Notes under the pieces: generated by a model | What the model was told of the DNA's origin: nothing | The model's input: the letters and a program-made list of their open reading frames with translations, nothing else | The model's database searches: none | Source of the DNA: Rhodospirillales bacterium URHD0017 | GTDB taxonomy: Bacteria; Pseudomonadota; Alphaproteobacteria; Reyranellales; Reyranellaceae | Length of the DNA: 64,000 nt | Direction: 5' to 3' | Assembly: GCA_900110395.1 (NCBI GenBank) | Contig: FODP01000010.1 | Span: 124,001-188,000 of the forward strand | Position numbers and translations under genes: made by a program | In this document: in pieces, positions 63,500 through 64,000 of the stretch | Layout: each line of letters opens with the position of its first letter | Numbering within the stretch: the stretch's first letter is position 1

Positions 63500-64000
63500 C
63501 AGCTACGCTTGCCGGCGCGCGCCGCGAACTCGTTGGTCCAGGTGTCGGCGAGCTTGATGCTGGCGGGCTTGATGGCGGGATCGCCCTCGGTCAGGAACTT
63601 CAGGCAGTTGGCCGGACCGTCGGCCGGCATCTGGCCGTCGGGCGAGATGGTGTCGCGCACCGCCGCGAAAGCCTTCTCGTAGAGGGCGCGATCGCCCAGC
63701 AGGTAGGCCTCGGGCACCGCTTTGGCGACGTCGGCGGGTGCCGCCGTCTGCAGCCACTGGTCGGCGCGCACGATTGCCGTCGCCAGCGCCTGCGCGGTGT
63801 TCGGCGTCTTCTTCAGGAGCTCGGGCTGGGCATAGAGGCAGGCGGCCGGGAACGAGCCGCCGAACAGCTCCTGGTTTCCCTTCATGGTGCGCGTGTCGAC
63901 CATGATCTTGATCAGTTTCTTGTCCTCGAGAATGGTCACCGCCGGGTCGGCCTGCGAGATGCCGTCGACCTCGCCCTTCTCGATCGCCGCCACCACCGAG
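63499..64000 (-). CDS. NitT/TauT-family ABC importer binding protein (5' end missing)
   Basis: The last ~167 residues of an SsuA/NMT1-like receptor; the frame runs off the right edge. Visible are VVAAIEKGEVDGISQADPAV, GNQELFGGSFPAACLYAQPE and the C-terminus LADTWTNEFAARAGKRS. This half forms the second lobe. Family receptors bind small organic ligands in the periplasm; nothing in the visible part tells which. The stop overlaps the ATPase start. Confidence 0.82.
   Translation of the reverse strand, partial: SVVAAIEKGEVDGISQADPAVTILEDKKLIKIMVDTRTMKGNQELFGGSFPAACLYAQPELLKKTPNTAQALATAIVRADQWLQTAAPADVAKAVPEAYLLGDRALYEKAFAAVRDTISPDGQMPADGPANCLKFLTEGDPAIKPASIKLADTWTNEFAARAGKRS

Overview
The window is GC-rich, densely coded chromosomal DNA from an alphaproteobacterium. 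Supporting signs are an alphaproteobacterial-type LexA box (GAAC-N7-GAAC) in front of an imuA-imuB-dnaE2 mutagenesis cassette, a Bug-family periplasmic receptor, many ABC importers for small organic acids and amines, CoA-dependent catabolism genes and frequent REP-like hairpins. A soil or water Reyranella/Bradyrhizobium-like heterotroph would fit, but the genus is inference. No rRNA, tRNA, CRISPR array, prophage or intact insertion sequence was seen.

Layout. 1-3.2 kb: the end of a Bug receptor, a cupin and a membrane adenylate cyclase. 3.2-9.5 kb: a benzoate-CoA-ligase-type gene with a complete five-gene Liv-type importer, likely an aromatic-acid uptake and activation operon. 9.5-13.3 kb: a CreBC-like two-component pair divergent from creD; the last ~110 bp of the kinase gene is inverted, and an 11-bp-periodic operator array lies in the intergenic gap. 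13.3-17.1 kb: a polyamine importer interrupted by a long hairpin. 17.2-22 kb: sulfite dehydrogenase with its cytochrome, and two small regulator/effector units with clear palindromic operators. 22-30.9 kb: catabolic genes (BenE, carbamoylase-type hydrolase, PRPP-synthetase-like protein, CoA transferase, acetylpolyamine deacetylase-like enzyme, pyruvate:quinone oxidoreductase).

30.9-39.1 kb is a type I secretion locus: a LuxR protein with a degenerate receiver, a 580-bp regulatory gap with a 22-bp-periodic repeat, a 1185-residue secreted repeat protein, the ABC transporter and the membrane fusion protein. No outer-membrane TolC gene is beside it. 39-42 kb: alcohol dehydrogenase, small-molecule kinase, metallo-beta-lactamase-fold protein. 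42.2-48.6 kb: the SOS mutasome operon with a FitA/VapC toxin-antitoxin pair embedded between imuB and dnaE2. 49-54.2 kb: the ligase-associated DNA repair set (helicase, exonuclease, ligase), followed by moaA. 55-64 kb: an EamA exporter, ChaC, MaoC dehydratase, enoyl-CoA hydratase, amidase, an HD-GYP-like protein fused to a LuxR helix-turn-helix, and a NitT/TauT-type importer that runs off the right edge.

The points most worth checking are the inverted 3' end of the creC-like kinase, the creD promoter repeat array, the toxin-antitoxin pair in the mutasome operon and the secretion locus with its repeat array. Two gene relics (a benE tail and an RND-pump tail) and several REP-like families were also found. 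All identifications come from reading motifs; no database search was run.
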